Positions 16,051-16,610 of a stretch of 16,610 nt of DNA are shown piece after piece; the first letter of the stretch is position 1, and each line of letters begins with the position of its first letter. Source of the stretch: Actinidia chinensis (lineage: Eukaryota; Streptophyta; Magnoliopsida; Ericales; Actinidiaceae); assembly GCA_009663005.1 (NCBI GenBank), contig VIGQ01000330.1, forward strand, positions 15,001-31,610, in the 5' to 3' direction. The notes under the pieces were generated by a model. The model had not been told where the DNA came from. It worked only from the letters and a program-made list of their open reading frames with translations, and did not search any database. The position numbers and the translations under genes are program-made.

Positions 16051-16610
16051 AACTATATCTGAAGATTGGGAAGTAAAGAGTGGAAAGAAGGATTTGAGGT
16101 TGTGAATGGATGCGCTTGAGAAGGAGAAGAACAAAAAAATGCGGACCTGTTGAACTGCCTCTAGAAGAAGCTAGTGGGATGTAAAATGCTTCACTCTGTG
16201 AAAACAAGGCAGACGGGTCACTTGAACGATATAAGGCAAGGTGAGCTAGCTAAAGGGTATACTCAAAACGTATTATGGGAGATTAGATTATCTCGAAACA
16301 TTTTTCTCCTGTTGCAAAAAGAATACGGTTAAGAATTTCTATTATTTTAGCAGCCTAATCGTGGCTGGAACTTGTAGCAATTGACGTAAAAAAGCTTTGT
16401 TACATGGTGATCTTGAGGAGGAAATTATATGGAGGTTCCTCCAGGATTTGATTCAGAGAAGGAATAAGGGTAAGTTGAAAAAAAAAGCCCTTTATGGCTT
16501 TAAGCAGTCTCCCAGGGCTTGGTTTGACAGGTGCCTAAAGTAATGAAAGTTTTTTGGGGTATAACAAAGTCAGGTAGATCCAATTGTTTGTCAAACATTC
16601 TGCTGAAGTA
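16050..16610 (+). pseudogene. Copia reverse transcriptase, N-terminal part, frame-broken and cut by window end
   Basis: Visible blocks in order are MDALEK-like and LLNLPLEE traces (16107-16165), FTVKTR (about 16189), LAKGYTQN (16247-16270), the NRGWNL block (16357-16374), a shifted FLHGDLEEEIYMEVPPGF (16396-16451) and LYGLKQSPRAWFD (16491-16530). The last two are among the most conserved RT blocks of copia elements. Near 16580, VKHSAEV lies just before where the catalytic YVDD box would follow, outside the window. The frame changes at least six times. Confidence 0.92.

Larger units (their letters stand above)
12564..16610 (+). mobile_element. Ty1/copia LTR retrotransposon, 5' part, degenerate, cut by the window end
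   Basis: The element reads left to right: 205-bp 5' LTR, abutting tRNA-Met primer site, gag, CCHC knuckle, protease, GAG-pre-integrase, integrase, linker and the first part of RT. RNase H, polypurine tract and 3' LTR would lie past the window. Its gag and protease sequences differ clearly from the minus-strand element, so it belongs to another family. I cannot assign its lineage firmly. The frame is broken repeatedly, and two large low-complexity insertions lie in pol. The left flank before the LTR is gaaaag; the target-site duplication cannot be tested without the right end. Confidence 0.93.

Noticed and set aside
1..16610. A novel multi-gene system, CRISPR array, phage or bacterial operon
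   Set aside because: No intact co-directional genes, ribosome-binding sites or spaced repeats were found. The content is plant repetitive DNA dominated by two broken copia elements.

Overview
The window is plant nuclear DNA, most likely from a eudicot. It is AT-rich and repeat-dominated, and I find no intact host gene with a recognisable product. Two LTR retrotransposons of the Ty1/copia superfamily fill a little over half of it. Both use the initiator-tRNA-Met primer site (TGGTATCAGAGC type) usual for plant copia elements. No prokaryotic, organellar, CRISPR or RNA-gene signal was seen.

Layout. 1-3992: anonymous AT-rich DNA with an unassigned block (1-1480, one possible short intron at 714-793), a 20-bp direct repeat (1487-1538), a CCGG-rich duplicated motif block (2579-2720) and a promoter-like TATA element (2881). 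3993-8981: a near full-length copia element on the minus strand, with both LTRs, primer-binding site, polypurine tract and remnants of gag, protease, integrase, reverse transcriptase (RT) and RNase H in copia order. It resembles the Tork/TNT1-94 group. 8982-12563: anonymous DNA with a 266-291 bp tandem duplication (9363-9920), a possible relic LTR end (11118-11345) and a 30-bp foldback (11751-11861). 12564 to the window end: a second, different copia element on the plus strand, with a 205-bp LTR, abutting primer site, gag, protease, integrase and the start of RT, cut by the window edge.

Function. Within each element the LTR would supply the promoter, gag the capsid-like particle, protease the processing activity, integrase the insertion and RT/RNase H the cDNA. 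Neither copy can act alone as written: every domain is recognisable, but the frame changes every few tens of codons. The residues between breaks stay close to family consensus, so some breaks may be uncorrected indels in a long-read assembly and not true decay. The data here cannot separate the two. I found no convincing new biological system. The most checkable oddities are the U3 repeat array that differs in length between the two LTRs of element 1, the foldback near 11.8 kb, the nested tandem duplication near 9.6 kb and the A-rich expansion inside the second element's pol region.
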